Of a DNA stretch of 64,000 bases, positions 35,026-47,100 are shown in pieces. The notes under the pieces are model-generated. The model was not told the DNA's origin and searched no databases. It saw nothing but the letters and a program-made list of their open reading frames with translations. A program made the position numbers and the translations under genes. Origin of the DNA: Kingdonia uniflora (taxonomy: Eukaryota; Streptophyta; Magnoliopsida; Ranunculales; Circaeasteraceae); assembly GCA_014058105.1 (NCBI GenBank), contig JACGCM010002752.1:1-64000 (forward strand), read 5' to 3'. Numbering within the stretch: position 1 is the first letter of the stretch; the number at the start of each line of letters is the position of its first letter.

Positions 35026-35700
35026 TGCATGTCTCAATCTCTCTCATCCAGTTATATTCCCCTAATATTTTTTTCCTCAATTAGTTTTTTTTGTCTCATA
35101 TTCTCTCTTGAAAATTAATTTACATGAACTCTAAAAGTCAACATTACTACTCTTTTGTCTTTCTTTTATGTATAATCTCAAGGTGGAAGAGATGAAATGT
35201 GAAATACTAATTTTTTTTAATACTCACGATCAACGACGATTAAAGATCTTTTTTGTTATTGTAAATGAGAGATATCAAATTTTGTAACATTCAACGAAAT
35301 TATATAGATACTAAGATGCAAATTTATATTCAATTAAACTCCAACTAGTAGAAATTTTATAGCGATAGAAATATATAGAGATAGAAATTTTATAGCGAGA
35401 GATGGAAATAACATGGTAGGAAGATCATATTTGGATAAAAGAAAATATTGGAGGGAAATAGTTGGGGAGGAGAGAGAGCTAAGATTAATTAGGTGGATGA
35501 AAGAGGAGCATGACGTGGAAAATGGCTATTTCTTAAGCCCCTGAAGTTTTAATAATTATACGAGAGCCTGTTTTAGGATACCTCCTTCATCATCTGTCCT
35601 TCTCTTTTGTTTTATATTCATCAATCTCTCTTCTCCTCTTGGATTTACCAGTGTTAAATTTATGGTAGGGCTTTTTTTTACTGGAGTTGATAAATGAAGT
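35026..35700. other. Intergenic sequence upstream of the SEC14-like gene promoter
   Basis: AT-rich, with a small direct repeat TAGAAATTTTATAGCGA at about 35350-35400. No ORF or element is supported. Confidence 0.4.
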
Positions 35701-35715
35701 AAACATTCCACTGCC

Positions 35716-35722
35716 TATAAAT
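35716..35722 (+). promoter_or_regulatory. Candidate TATA box for the SEC14-like gene
   Basis: CTGCCTATAAATTGCG lies 24-30 bp before a leader-like segment (35746-35786) that ends CTCACCAG followed by GTATGCATTTCTCTCTCTCT, a good plant donor with a pyrimidine-rich intron start. The downstream gene on this strand is the SEC14-like gene, so this may be its promoter and non-coding first exon, about 5.3 kb from the ATG exon. Confidence 0.4.
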
Positions 35723-36499
35723 TGCGTGCACGCTTTTCATCTAACATAACACCGTAGAGGACTTAAACATTTCTTGCGCTCACCAGGTATGCATTTCTCT
35801 CTCTCTAGATTTGTTGTTTGTTTCTTTAGATCTGTGGGTGTTTTTGATTCCATAAAGTATCATCTCCTCTGTAATTAGGTTGTTTTGTGGTGAAAATTTT
35901 GGGTTGCTGAATTCAAATTAGGAGTAATTTGACTTACAAATGACTGAATTATTCAAATTATTAGTAGGATCATGATTTGGAATCAAATTTAGTGTTAGGT
36001 CGAATGTGCATTGTGATCATTTTTTATGCATGTTTATGACACATTCGAGAAGGGTCAACTGTTGGACAAGTGTTTTTTATTTGGATCTAAATTGATTGCT
36101 TATACCTGTTAAAGTCGATGTTCGGTCGAACTAGATCAATGTGTCTCTTGCACTTGATTGTTCTCGGACAAATGTACCTCCGATTAACGGATGCTTTGAG
36201 TTCCGCTTGTTTATGCCTTCCAACATCTATGCCCCTATAACAATGCTAAACAATTGAAGGGGTGCATTTTAATCCCTGTTAAACATGTTTCGTAGAATTA
36301 AGGGAGTGATTGATGAAAGGAAACAAATTTGCAAAAGACCAATGTTCTTGTGTTTAATTTGTTAGAGAAATCACAGAAAGAAATCAGTTCAGTTGAAAAT
36401 GCGACGTGAGAAGTGTGGGATAGTCCAATATTTGGTAGGACGCTGTTTTAAGTGAGATTCGTGGCTTGCATTCTCGGTTAGCACCGTTATTGGACAAAA

Positions 36500-36965
36500 C
36501 AAAACTTTGCACCTCCATGTGGGAACCGGTTAAGGTGGGGATGACATTGGCAGTGGGGATTCTGGGGAATGTGGTGCTGCAAATGGTTTTAGACCCACGG
36601 ACTACTTGTTCCTAGGATGGGATATTATGATGGTCTCACATCAGGTAAAAGTCACCCTAGGAGTGAGATTCATACGTAGACTTGAATTTTCACAGAAAAA
36701 GTCTAAGCCGCGAACCTTTATGTAAAAGATGGTAAAGGTAAGGACAATCACAACGGTTGGGAGTGGGCCACTACAGATGGTATCCGAGTCAAAAATGACT
36801 CATTTGTAGGATTAGTGGATTGTGATAGTCTCGGATTGAGTAGAGTCCCATTTGGAGTAAGATCATAAGTATGCTTGCATTCCTTTTGTGGGATAGAGAA
36901 AACCTCACACCTCCGTGTGGGAGGTGGTTAAGGTGGGAACGATATTGGCAGTGGGAGTGTCCCAC
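36500..36965. repeat. Diverged direct repeat of unknown origin
   Basis: CACCTCC.TGTGGGA, GGTTAAGGTGGG and ATTGGCAGTGGG occur together at 36508-36558 and again at 36907-36957, about 400 bp apart. Shared stretches around GTGAGATTCATA / GTAAGATCATAA extend the similarity. It is probably part of an old mobile element within the leader intron. Its class is not clear. Confidence 0.55.
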
Positions 36966-37132
36966 TAGACTGGGACGAAGGAGGAGAGAGTTATCAAAGA
37001 ATAATTGTCGTTATTAAATGATTAACAAACAAGATTAGTCTACTTATGATTTTTCTATAAAGAGGGTTTTGTAAGGACCATCTTCCCTTACTTAACTCAA
37101 CCTTACTAGTGAACATTCCGCGAGACTTATCA

Positions 37133-37453
37133 TGACGTGATTACTACGAACGTGGAAGCGAAATTCGTATGAATATCACGTTTTAGTTAAGTTTTAGAGA
37201 AACTAGGGTTTCAAACTAAAGAACTTCAACTTTCATTAACAAAATCAACTACCGAGATTACACCACTTTCTCCCCTTATAACCTAGGTTTCCCTAGAATC
37301 ACTCCTACAATATCTCTCTAACCTATCAAATTAAGAAATTGACCTAAAAATTAGTAACCCATATTGGACCTCTCCAACAGAGCATAAGTTAAAGCATAAA
37401 ATAAACATATGTCACACGGTGTGGTAAACGACCCGTAGGCATGTGCCACGTGA
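37133..37453 (-). repeat. 3' LTR of the TATCA element
   Basis: This 321-bp LTR begins (minus) TCACGTGGCACATGCC, where the other copy has TGACGTGGCACGTGCC, and ends ATCACGTCA beside the TATCA duplication. A polypurine-like AAAGACGGAGGG precedes it. Confidence 0.85.
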
Positions 37454-37583
37454 AACCCTCCGTCTTTGGAAGATTTTGACCACGAAATCTGTACGGTGGG
37501 ACTCTTCTGGAAATCATGAAGTCTTCCGCAAAAATTTTCGTACCATGTCATTGTACCCGAGAACGGGGGTACGATGTCGTCAC

Positions 37584-38509
37584 CAGGGGCGGATTTATAG
37601 GCTTGGAAGAGGGGGCAGTTGCCCCCCCTTGATTTTTGGCAAGAAAGGGCTTATATACCCCACCTAAAGCCCAACAATTGAAAAAAAACAAAAAACTATG
37701 CAAACCCACCTAAAGCCCAGCCCGGGCTGTGCCCAACCCAAGTACCCAACAATCTAACATATCTAAGCCTCTAAGAGCCCGACCCAGAAACAAAAAGTGT
37801 GGGAGTGGGAAGTGGTTAACCAAAGTTACCAAACAATAAGAGCATCTCTCCAACTCCAACTCTCCAAGCATCTCTCCAACCAAGATTTATCTTTGCATAA
37901 TTGCATTCTCTCCAAGCATCTCTCTCTCTCTATTGAAGGTTAATTTGATTAATTGATTTGTTCATTATTTCCTTGATTCCTTCAACCTCACTGTATCAAT
38001 TATCAAATTATCAAATATCAAGTATCACTATCACTAGAAAAGAGTGCACTCTGTAACTATTGGTATGATCATGATCTCTTATTAAGTTATTTTCTTTATA
38101 AATGTAAATATGTGATTTTTATGTGATTAATTTGGTGAATGGTGATATATTTGATGATGCCTGATAGAGTGTTTTGTTTTATACTTTTATGGATTTTAAT
38201 TTTAGACTTATACTATATAATTTAATCAATGTGCATATAATTTTGTTAGTTGTTTACTCAAATTGGATAATTTAATGTGCATATATTTTTGTAGTTAGTG
38301 AATGAGATGGAGGAATTGTGGAGATAATACGAGTGTTTGCTATGCGAGTTATCGTCGGCACGCTTGGGTTGTCTTTACGCCATCTTAAATACCCTTAACC
38401 ACCTAAAAAATACATGAAATTACTTAAATACCCTTAACCATCCTTTTTTTTTTTTGGGACCCCCAATATACCCCAGCCCCCCTACTATAAAACGATAGGT
38501 CCGCCCCTG
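37584..38509. mobile_element. hAT-like non-autonomous element, 8-bp target duplications
   Basis: GTCGTCAC flanks both ends (37576-37583 and 38510-38517), the 8-bp duplication typical of hAT elements. The terminal inverted repeats are perfect over 10 bp: CAGGGGCGGA at the left and TCCGCCCCTG at the right. The 926-bp interior has no transposase; it includes CT-rich and AT-rich tracts. It is nested in the interior of the TATCA LTR element, hence younger than it. Confidence 0.9.
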
Positions 38510-38517
38510 GTCGTCAC

Positions 38518-39784
38518 CGACATTCCTACGTCGATCGTTGTCCAATATTGAAGAAGACATTGAGATCTGCTTCCCGAAATTCGCCAAAACCCCCTCCCAA
38601 ATTGTGTAAAAAAACTGCGGGTCAGGGTGTACCAGGTTCTCTTTACTCTTGTGAGACCTGATTTGTTACTGCAGTTGGTTGGGCATGAGGGCAGCAATGT
38701 GAGTGGTTTGTGAGATTTGGAGAAGCACATGCTCAACATGCGTTGAAGTGTTAAATGAGAATAGTGCATCCTGTTGCACCCACCCAATCATCTTCTCTTC
38801 TTTCTCCTTCAATCACTGAAACTTGAATTGCTAAAATTTTCAAATCTTTTTCCAATGGTGCTACATGTGGAAGAGAATCTACTTCTGCCTCTTGGTGACT
38901 TTCCTCTATAGCTAAAAGTTGCTCGTTCGGCCTGTTTTTCGGCTCCTCTCCTTGGTAATTTCCGAGGACAACCGTCGTTGATTACGAACTAGGTATCGAG
39001 TCTGGTTGGAGAGTTTTGGCGCGGTTCAGGCCTGGGTCCGGGTCGGGTTTAGGTGGATCTGGGTTTGGATTTAAAACCCATACGTGCTGATCACTTAAGT
39101 GGGGAGTGTTTGCCTCTAGTGCAACCGGTTGCACGAGATCAGCCCCTCTTTCTCTCTCGCAATTGTTCTTCTTCACCATCGCGAAATCTGCAAGTTCTTG
39201 AACTAGGGTTTGAACCCTGAGCATGGCTGAAATTGGGGATACCCATTGAACTCCATTGAGTACTCCTCCCTTGCAAGTTGTCTCTCTCGGATCTGTAACT
39301 TCTACACCTTCACCTCCGGCTAGGTTTTGATATTCTTCCTCGATTTCGATCAACTTTTCTTGATGAGTTGTGGTGATGACGCCAACAGTTGGTGTGATTG
39401 CCGCAACCCTAGGATCGCCGGCTGTCATGGTAACGACAACCTTGTCTTCGTCGGTGCCACTCGCGGTCGGTGATGGTTGGTTAGTAACCGGACCTTCCAA
39501 GGCGGTCGACGTCTCCTTGCTCGCCGTATCAAACATCGGGGTTTCCGATCTAACGTCGCTATCAACGGGAAGACGTACAAACGGGGTTTCCGTTTCACCG
39601 GTCTCTGCTGTGGTGCTCCAATCTTCAGGATAGTCGTCGTAAATAGGCAGTAAAACCGTTGATTGGGGGGAGGGGGGAAGGCTCCTCTACCCAAAGCCTC
39701 GATAAGCTCATCAAGCCTATCCGTTATATTTGCTACATTTTGAGCGAGAGTAGGTTTCTTCATCGCGGGTCTTCCACGAGGCAT
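38518..39784 (-). pseudogene. Internal ORF remnant of the TATCA LTR element
   Basis: The minus-strand ATG at 39784, just after the primer binding site, gives MPRGRPAMKKPTLAQNVANI, then TDRLDELIEALGRG, which resembles the start of a plant gypsy gag. The frame then breaks. A second open stretch at 39536-38982 is acidic in its middle and ends in a Pro/Asp repeat (NPNPDPPKPDPDPG). A third lies at 38787-38518, reaching the nested hAT element. None carries a recognisable enzymatic motif, and I cannot assign more than a gag-like origin. Confidence 0.45.
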
Positions 39785-39823
39785 CTTTGCTCTTGAAACT
39801 GACTACATTTAGATCTCAACGCA

Positions 39824-39835
39824 GCTCTGATTCCA
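39824..39835 (-). other. Primer binding site of the TATCA LTR element
   Basis: TGGAATCAGAGC on the minus strand, two bases after the LTR terminal CA. It matches the initiator-Met tRNA primer site TGGTATCAGAGC at 11 of 12 bases. Confidence 0.75.
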
Positions 39836-39837
39836 AT

Positions 39838-40332
39838 TGACGTGATTACTACAAACGCGGAAGCGAGATTCATATGAATATCACGTTTTAGTTAAGTTTT
39901 AGAGAAACTAGGGTTTCAAACTAAAGAACTTCAACTTTCATTAACAAAATCAACTACCGAGATTACACCACCATCTCCCCTTATAACCACCAATTGACGT
40001 GATGACTATGAACGCGGAAGCGAGATTCGTATGAATATTACGTTTTAGTTAAGTTTTAGAGAAACTAGGGTTTCAAATTATAGAACTTCAACTTTCATTA
40101 ACAAAATCAACTATCGAGATTACACCACCATCTCCCCTTATAACCTAGGTTTCTCTAGAATCGCTTTTACAATATCTCTCTAACCTATCCAATTAAGAAA
40201 CAAGAAACTGACCTAAAAATTAGAAACTGTTAATAACCCATATTGGACCTCTCCAACAGAGTATAAGCTAAAGCATAAAATAAACATATGTCACACGGTG
40301 TGGTAAACGACCCATAGGCACGTGCCACGTCA
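39838..40332 (-). repeat. 5' LTR of the TATCA element with a duplicated 3' third
   Basis: The full LTR copy is 39995-40332 (338 bp). On the minus strand it runs through CACGTCA into CAATTGGT, the first bases of the primer site, and then jumps back to GGTTATAAGGGGAGATGG, repeating the last 153 bp of the LTR (39990-39838) before the true primer site. The full copy also has two small extra duplications near 40200-40225. Confidence 0.85.
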
Positions 40333-40337
40333 TATCA

Positions 40338-41062
40338 TGCTCCTGTGAACCTTACCCCTTACTTAAATAAGGCATCACTTTAATAGTTGGAAGCGAGCGA
40401 GCTGAAAAGTAACATTATATTTTAAAGGTAAGGTAAGGTCCAGGAGGAGAAAAACTCTGGAGACAAAGAAAACGAAAAAGAAATTTGCAGGGAGAAAAGG
40501 CACGGGGTGAGTGAGATGGAAAATAAGAAGAGTTCAATGCTGCTAAAGAAAATCTAGTAAGGAAGAAAATACAAAAGCTGTCCAAAGGAAAAGCTCATAA
40601 CGAGAGAAAAATCATCCAGAATTTAAAGGGCGATATATATAGGGAAACATAAAAAACAGAAGATTGGGATTGAGATAATGAATGTAAAGAAAATTATGGG
40701 GGACATGGAATTAGATTGAAAAAAGATCTTGAAAGATAGAAGTAACGGAAGGAAAGAATCTAGAAAGGTAAAATCCCTAGAGAAATCTTAGGGGTGCAGT
40801 AAGACCAAGCCACAAAGCTCACAAACGTCTTATTATTTGGAAATAGAGCATATTTGTAGGCAGTTTCGCACAATTTTCAATGTCCAACAAATTAGATCAA
40901 TTAAATTTGCACAATTTTACTTCTACCAGTTTTATGGAAAATGGCTTTCCCTTTCTTCTGTTATCCATGAGCCAAGCACAGTTTAAAAGATTTGTCAGTA
41001 TGTCTGGGTTGATATAATTGAAATTGATTTTATAATGGTCTTATATGTATTTACTTTCGTAG
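40338..41062. other. Presumed intron sequence before the SEC14-like ATG exon
   Basis: Purine-rich between about 40400 and 40790, then AT-rich. No ORF or repeat stands out. An alternative promoter for the SEC14-like gene could lie here, if the 35.7-kb exon is not used. Confidence 0.35.
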
Positions 41063-41085
41063 GTTTGACTGCAGACAGAATCAAT

Positions 41086-43533
41086 ATGTTTTGGCGAAAG
41101 CTGCATAGTAGTAACCAGGAGCATGATTCTGATCAGAAAAATGCAAAGGTATTAGAAACCTGTAGACCCATTATATTGGAGAAAATGTATTTTTTGTTTA
41201 TTTTGGATGCACAACTATGCGGTTGAACTAAGGACATTCTGTCGTAATGTACAAGTGGTGACGTCGTGATAATATTGGCCGATATATTGAATATTCCAGG
41301 ACCAACAGATAACATCTGTGCCCACTTTTCCGTAATGTATCAGTTGATGCAATGACATTATTTGAAATATAGAAGAGTTTTGTTTTTCGTACAAATTACA
41401 AAACATCTCAATAAATATTGATGTATTTGCTTTTCCTATCTCAGCAGATATTTTATGTATTTTGATACTTGAATTGAAAGTTAAAACAACTAATACTTCC
41501 ACCGATATTCCTATATCAAGTAGTGAAATCAAGGTGGTTGATATATCTCAAGGAAAATTAACATCGCAATTTTTATTTATACATTCTCTTCTAAATATTT
41601 ATCAATTAAGGGTATGAAGCCGAAATGGTCATTAAAAAGGAATTCAATATTGTGTGAACAGGTAAATGAGCTCAAGGCTGCTATTGGACATTTATCTGGA
41701 CGTAGTTTACAATACTGTAGTAATGCATGCTTAAGGAGATATTTAGAAGCTAGGAGTTGGAATGTTGATAAGGCTAAGAAGATGTTGGAAGAGACAATTA
41801 AGTGGAGATCGACCTATAAGCCCGAAGAAATACGTTGGGTAAGTTAAACTGAACTTTCCTGAATGTTCTTACATGATGCACAAGTCCTAAAGTTGCTTTG
41901 CTATTGCTATTGCTAAAAAGAAAAATTGGATTTTTATACAATATTCATGTAATGACCCTCTTAATCATATCTGTAATATTTGTGTTTCCCCGATGTGGTA
42001 AAGGCTAATCCGAAAACATATTTATCGATACGCCAAAAACTCAAAACTAGACATCCTTGCGATATCAAGAAGAGAAAGAAAACAACTAAAGCAAACAATA
42101 AAATGCCATTCGATTCAACTGGTGTGCTTGTAAGTGGAGTTGTGAGAATGTAATTTTTGTTACAGATTGCAATCCCTGACAGAAGCAGAAAATAACAACA
42201 AGAACCACGAGTTTAAAATAAAGTAAATGCGACCCACATGAGTTGCACTCTGTGTATCTTGTACCCATGTTAATCTGCATTGGTCAGAACCTGCTTGATA
42301 ATTGCTCTCAAGGTTTTGTTTCCATTTGATTTCTCACATCGCAGATCATTGACTCTAAATTAAAGATAACTAAATAGGTGATTCCAAATCCTAACTACAA
42401 GTAATGAGTAGGAGAAGATTATAAGAGCTTGTCATTCTAACCAACTTTTGGCATGACACATCTCCGAGTAGGAACCTGTTAAATATATGCCGACAATGAG
42501 CATTTGTACAGCGTTTGTGAAACATGGATGTTTTGGGAAGTTTAACACTCATTGTCCATACATTTTTTGCTTAGAGTAATTTATGGAAGTGTGTGCATAC
42601 TATGTGAACTTGTTTCCATTATCAGAATGAAGTAGCGAATGAAGGAGAGACTGGCAAAATTTACAGAGCAGATTTCCATGATCGCTATGGAAGGACTGTT
42701 CTTATAATGAGACCAGGAATGCAGGTCAGTAGTTTGCATAATTATCCACAAAATGCAGATTTGGATGCTTTTCAGTTTTAAACAGTAACATTGTTTTCCA
42801 TTTCAGAACACGTCTGGAGCTGACAATCAGATTCGGCATCTTGTATATCTCATAGAGAATGCTATACTTAACCTCTCTGAGGGTCAAGAGCAAATGTCAT
42901 GGTTGATAGACTTCACTGGGTGGTCATTTAGCACCAAAATTTCCATTAAAACATCCCGAGATACAACAAATATTTTACAAAATCACTACCCTGAGAGACT
43001 GGCTGTAGCATTTCTCTACAACCCTCCTAAAATGTTTGAAGCTTTCTGGAAGGTTTGAATTCTACTCTCTTAGGGAATCTACATTTCACAATTTATCGTT
43101 TGTTTGGATTCATGGTAGATATATGTTCAATATTTGGTCCGATTAGCGATTTGTCAAATATGATAGTATCCAAAGAGTTTATTATATCTGCCAACTCCTC
43201 CACAACTCAAGGAAAATATTTTTATCCGTGCAGGTGACCAAGTACTTTTTAGATCCAAATACATTCCAGAAAGTGAAATTCGTGTACCCAAAGAATAAAT
43301 ATAGTGTGTCGCTCATGACCGAATTTTTTGACGTGGAGAACCTGCCAACTGAGTTAGGAGGAAAAGTTACTTTGCAGTACGACCATGAAGAATTTTCAAG
43401 ATTAATGGCCCAAGATGATGTCAAAGCTGCCAAATTGTGGGGATTTGACAGAAAGCTCGGTCGTGCTAATAATGGGTATTCATCAGCTGAGGTGGTTCCA
43501 GAACCTACGCCCCTTGCACCCCCAGCCAGCTGA
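41086..43533 (+). CDS. SEC14-like CRAL-TRIO lipid-binding protein
   Basis: Five coding exons with canonical GT-AG borders and intact phase: 41086-41148, 41662-41838, 42626-42724, 42807-43052 and 43234-43533, giving 294 residues. The acceptor at 41062 and ATG 41086 set the start (MFWRKLHSSNQEHDS). Residues 30-78 form the CRAL_TRIO N-lobe (CLRRYLEARSWNVDKAKKML, EETIKWRSTYKPEEIRW). Residues from about 90 to 250 are the CRAL-TRIO lipid-binding domain (GRTVLIMRPGMQ, HLVYLIENAILNLSEGQEQM, SWLIDFTGWSF, HYPERLAVAFLYNPPKMFEA, FWKVTKYFLDPNTFQKVKFV). The tail is Pro-rich. Family members bind and exchange phosphatidylinositol and other lipids between membranes. Length fits the short plant SEC14 group without GOLD or nodulin domains. 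No stop or frameshift is seen. It converges with the gene at 44133. Confidence 0.95.
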
Positions 43534-44132
43534 GTTGATGAGGTAGGTTTATTTCCCAAGGTATCATGGTTATCTAGAAAAGGATATAATAAAAGCCGAG
43601 TCTATTAGAGCCCTTTATCTGGTATTCTTGTGTTGTATTCTTCAGGATATGCAACTATAACATCAATGCGTCGTTATATGCATTGCCAATTGAATTCCAT
43701 TGGATGTTATCTCTACTAATCTTTTGTTAAACTTTATCAAAACTCGTGGTTTATACAAGTTAATTTATGTATCCATATCTACATGGTGTTCTGTTTGATT
43801 TTATAGAACTGGTTCATGCTGATCTCTTGTTAAATTATACAGCGTTGTGTGTCTGTGCATTTACAATTTGATGGTTAAATTAAGGCTCTTTGATGACTCT
43901 GAATAACCATAATTAAGATAACACATTAATCTACAACTCAGTTAACAATATTTGTTGCTATAAGATCCTGTCAAACAAACAACACAATTTTAATTTCACA
44001 AAAATAAAATAAAAAATACAACCCTACAGATAATTCTCCTCGGCTACAAGAATTTGTCCTCAGAAGGCATTCCTCTCAGGAATGCTACTAAGTTGGCTTT
44101 GGATTCATGGGATTTAAATTAGGAAGATGAGA
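43534..44132. other. 3' untranslated and intergenic space between convergent genes
   Basis: An AATAAA at about 43587 could direct polyadenylation of the SEC14-like transcript. The 3' end of the minus-strand gene lies to the right. Nothing else is supported. Confidence 0.4.
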
Positions 44133-47100
44133 TTAAATGAGACGCCTTTTGAAGGTTTTGGTAGTTGCTTGGTAAGTGCGGACAAGAACGCCTACTCCAA
44201 TACCGACTCCGAGGCAAATACCGAGTCCAATTCCAACACCAACCCTTACTCCAGCATTGAACCATGAGAGTTCTCCATCTTCCCTTCTAGGTATTCTGCC
44301 CTGTACAGGTTGTTGTAGTCTTCATCGTTCTCTGTCTTGTAGTCTGGGTACTCTGATACCTGCATACAAGTAAAAAGGAGATGGTAAGCAGGATATCTAA
44401 TGCCAAAAAAAGAGAATGACGTCATATATACACGAGACTGAAACAAGTGAAGATATCTAGTGATTTTAAATCACACAAAAAAAAGTCAGTGAGATAAGAG
44501 GTCAAATTCTATGAGAAAAAAAAAACAAAAGGCAATTTTATACAGCAACCTGTAAAGCTTATGTTGATTGTTGGTTTAACAATCCACCGTTCACTTAGTT
44601 ATCGAAGTGTATAATCAGTAATGCAGCAGAAAGGAAAGTTGACGTAGGATATCTCGTCAAAATGGTTTGAAACACATGCAGTTATCTCATGATATTGGGT
44701 TTACTATTTTCTTTTGGCAAGTAACTTTGTATTATTAAGAATGAGACGACGATACATGTTTATCCTTATCAAAAGGTGACTGCAACCTAGGAGGGGTAAA
44801 CTTCGGAAATTGAAGTATGTTGCAATAACAATCACATTCTAACTAGAATATGAGCTACGAAATACGAGGGTCTAATTAAATGGTTACATAGAATATGATC
44901 AAAACTCCTAAAAGGATAAGACCTGATAAAATCTTAGAAGTAAGAAAAGACAAGCAAATGCCAAAGACAGATCAGAACGGTTCACAGACCGATGACAATA
45001 TAAGAAAACTGAGCGCTTCGATGCAAGCAAGTCTAGGTTTCTAAGATAATAAATATGCCATATATAAAAGATAACACACATGCCTTGATTGAGATATGAT
45101 TCAAGATAGAGTTGAATGGCAGAATATCAAAGAAAAGTGACAGAATAAGATTCTTTTCAACTAAACAGATATTTGGAATAAGGTGCGATAACAGAAATTA
45201 TGTAGACTTCACAAGTTGTTTGTAAGAAAGTAAACTGGTTTTTCATAACTAAATAATGTTATCTAGGCACTAAAACTACAGAAATTAATTTAAAATAAAA
45301 TAAAATAATGATATAACACAGTTAGTTTTCAAGGGTCCAAATTAATTTAGCTTTCTTCAAGTTTGTTGTGGGGGGGGGGGGGGGGGGGAATGAAAAGGAA
45401 AGCTATGACAGAGTCTGGTATAAACATAAAGACAACCTTCCTTGGAAAAGGAAGGGGAATATATTGTGTTATTTGATAAATGTAAAAGTATGTGCCATGC
45501 TCATATCTCTTCTGACCCATACAAAAGATAAGATATCATTTGCCAGTTGAAGCATCCATCTTTAACAGGATTTTGGTTTTTCTGTAACAAGAAAACATGT
45601 TCCATGACAGGAAACATTTTTGGTCACCCATAATAGAAATGTAAATCACACATGGGCAAAGGCAGTGAGGTAGTAATATACTAAATGAATCTACTCTCCT
45701 AGACTCAGAAGCAATAATTCAAACAAAAAGCTCAATATCAAGAGAAAGTTATGAAGGTAGTTAGGATAAGTACCATATTCAAGAAGGTGATAACTTGGCA
45801 AAGAATCAACTTTATGGAAAGTTAATTAGATTGGGGATAATTTGAGAAAAGGTGTATGTGGTATCAGAGAGGAAAACTAAATCCTCATTAAACCCAGCTC
45901 GCCTAGTCCAAATTAGAGGAATAAAGAAAAAACTAGGAAGATCTCAAAGAAAAACATAAACGGGACAATCTCAGCTAAAAAGACGTCACAACTCTAGTTT
46001 GAACAAAACATATAAAAGCGTTTCTACCAGTTATGTGTAATCAGAGAGGAAAAAAAATCCTGCTTAAACCCAGCTTTACCTAGCCCAAAAAATTGGAGGA
46101 AAAACAAAACTGGCAACATCAATACAAAAAACATAAAAAGTACAATCTTAGTTAGGAAGACATCACAAGTATAGTCTAGCAAAACATATAGAGCATTTCT
46201 ACCAGTTATGTCAAAGCATTGTGTAATATGGAATTAAGCCGAAAAGATAAATAAATTAGGGGAGCAAGCTCTAGGATACATATTTTATGTAAATACCAAA
46301 GTCCACATGCATAGAAGTAGATGCCTACTGTTAAAATTATGTTTCCTGTTGGACCTATCTGATCAGGGAATGAAAACCTTAGGAATTAGTTATAAAAGAT
46401 TGACGGCCCATATTTGGAGAATTATTTTCAGACCCTCCTATCTCAAAACAATTGGAAATGTTTTCTAGACATTTAGTCTAAACACAATAGAAGCGTTATG
46501 GTGAAATGCTGAGGGAATTGAAACGCTTGCTACGAAAATCCATTTTCACATAGCGAGTTTATTTTATTTCATTTTTAGGACTTCCCCGCGTAATATATCT
46601 TTTCAGCAAACAGGAGATGCTCTAGAATTATCATTTCACTTTTAGTCAAATCGTGAAAGGAGATGATAAAACGAAATTAATAATCGACCAAAACAAAAAA
46701 GTATGAGGTACAAAAAGAATAAAACTGCATTTAATACGTCAATTAATTGGTCGGTTCTTTGGTAAATCATACAATGAAAGAGCACTTTAGTCAAATCGTG
46801 AAAGGAGATGATAAAACGAAATTAATAATCGACCAAAACAAAAAGTATGAGGTACAAAAAGAATAAAACTGCATTTAATACGTCAATTAATTGGTCGGTT
46901 CTTTGGTAAATCATACAATGAAAGAGCACTTACTACTAAATTTAATACTATCATCGTTCATAAAACAAAATTCATCAAGTTAATAAAATTAAATGGAGAA
47001 TTTGATGAATAGACTAAGTACCTGAAAAGCAAGTTGAGAGGGAACGTCTTTCTTGTTTTCAGTTGACTCATACTCCGGGATTGAATCTAACATCCCTTTT

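Larger units (their letters stand above)
37133..40332 (-). mobile_element. Non-autonomous LTR retrotransposon with TATCA target duplications
   Basis: Both ends are complete: TATCA at 37128-37132 and at 40333-40337. The left (3') LTR is 37133-37453, and the right (5') LTR is 39995-40332. On the minus strand the LTR runs from TGACGTGGCACGTGCC to CACGTCA. Next to the 5' LTR is a primer binding site, TGGAATCAGAGC (39835-39824), close to the initiator-Met tRNA type TGGTATCAGAGC. The last 153 bp of the 5' LTR are duplicated (39838-39990). The interior carries short minus-strand ORFs but no protease, RT or integrase. A hAT-like element of 926 bp sits inside. The element lies in the presumed leader intron of the SEC14-like gene, in opposite orientation. 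Confidence 0.85.
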
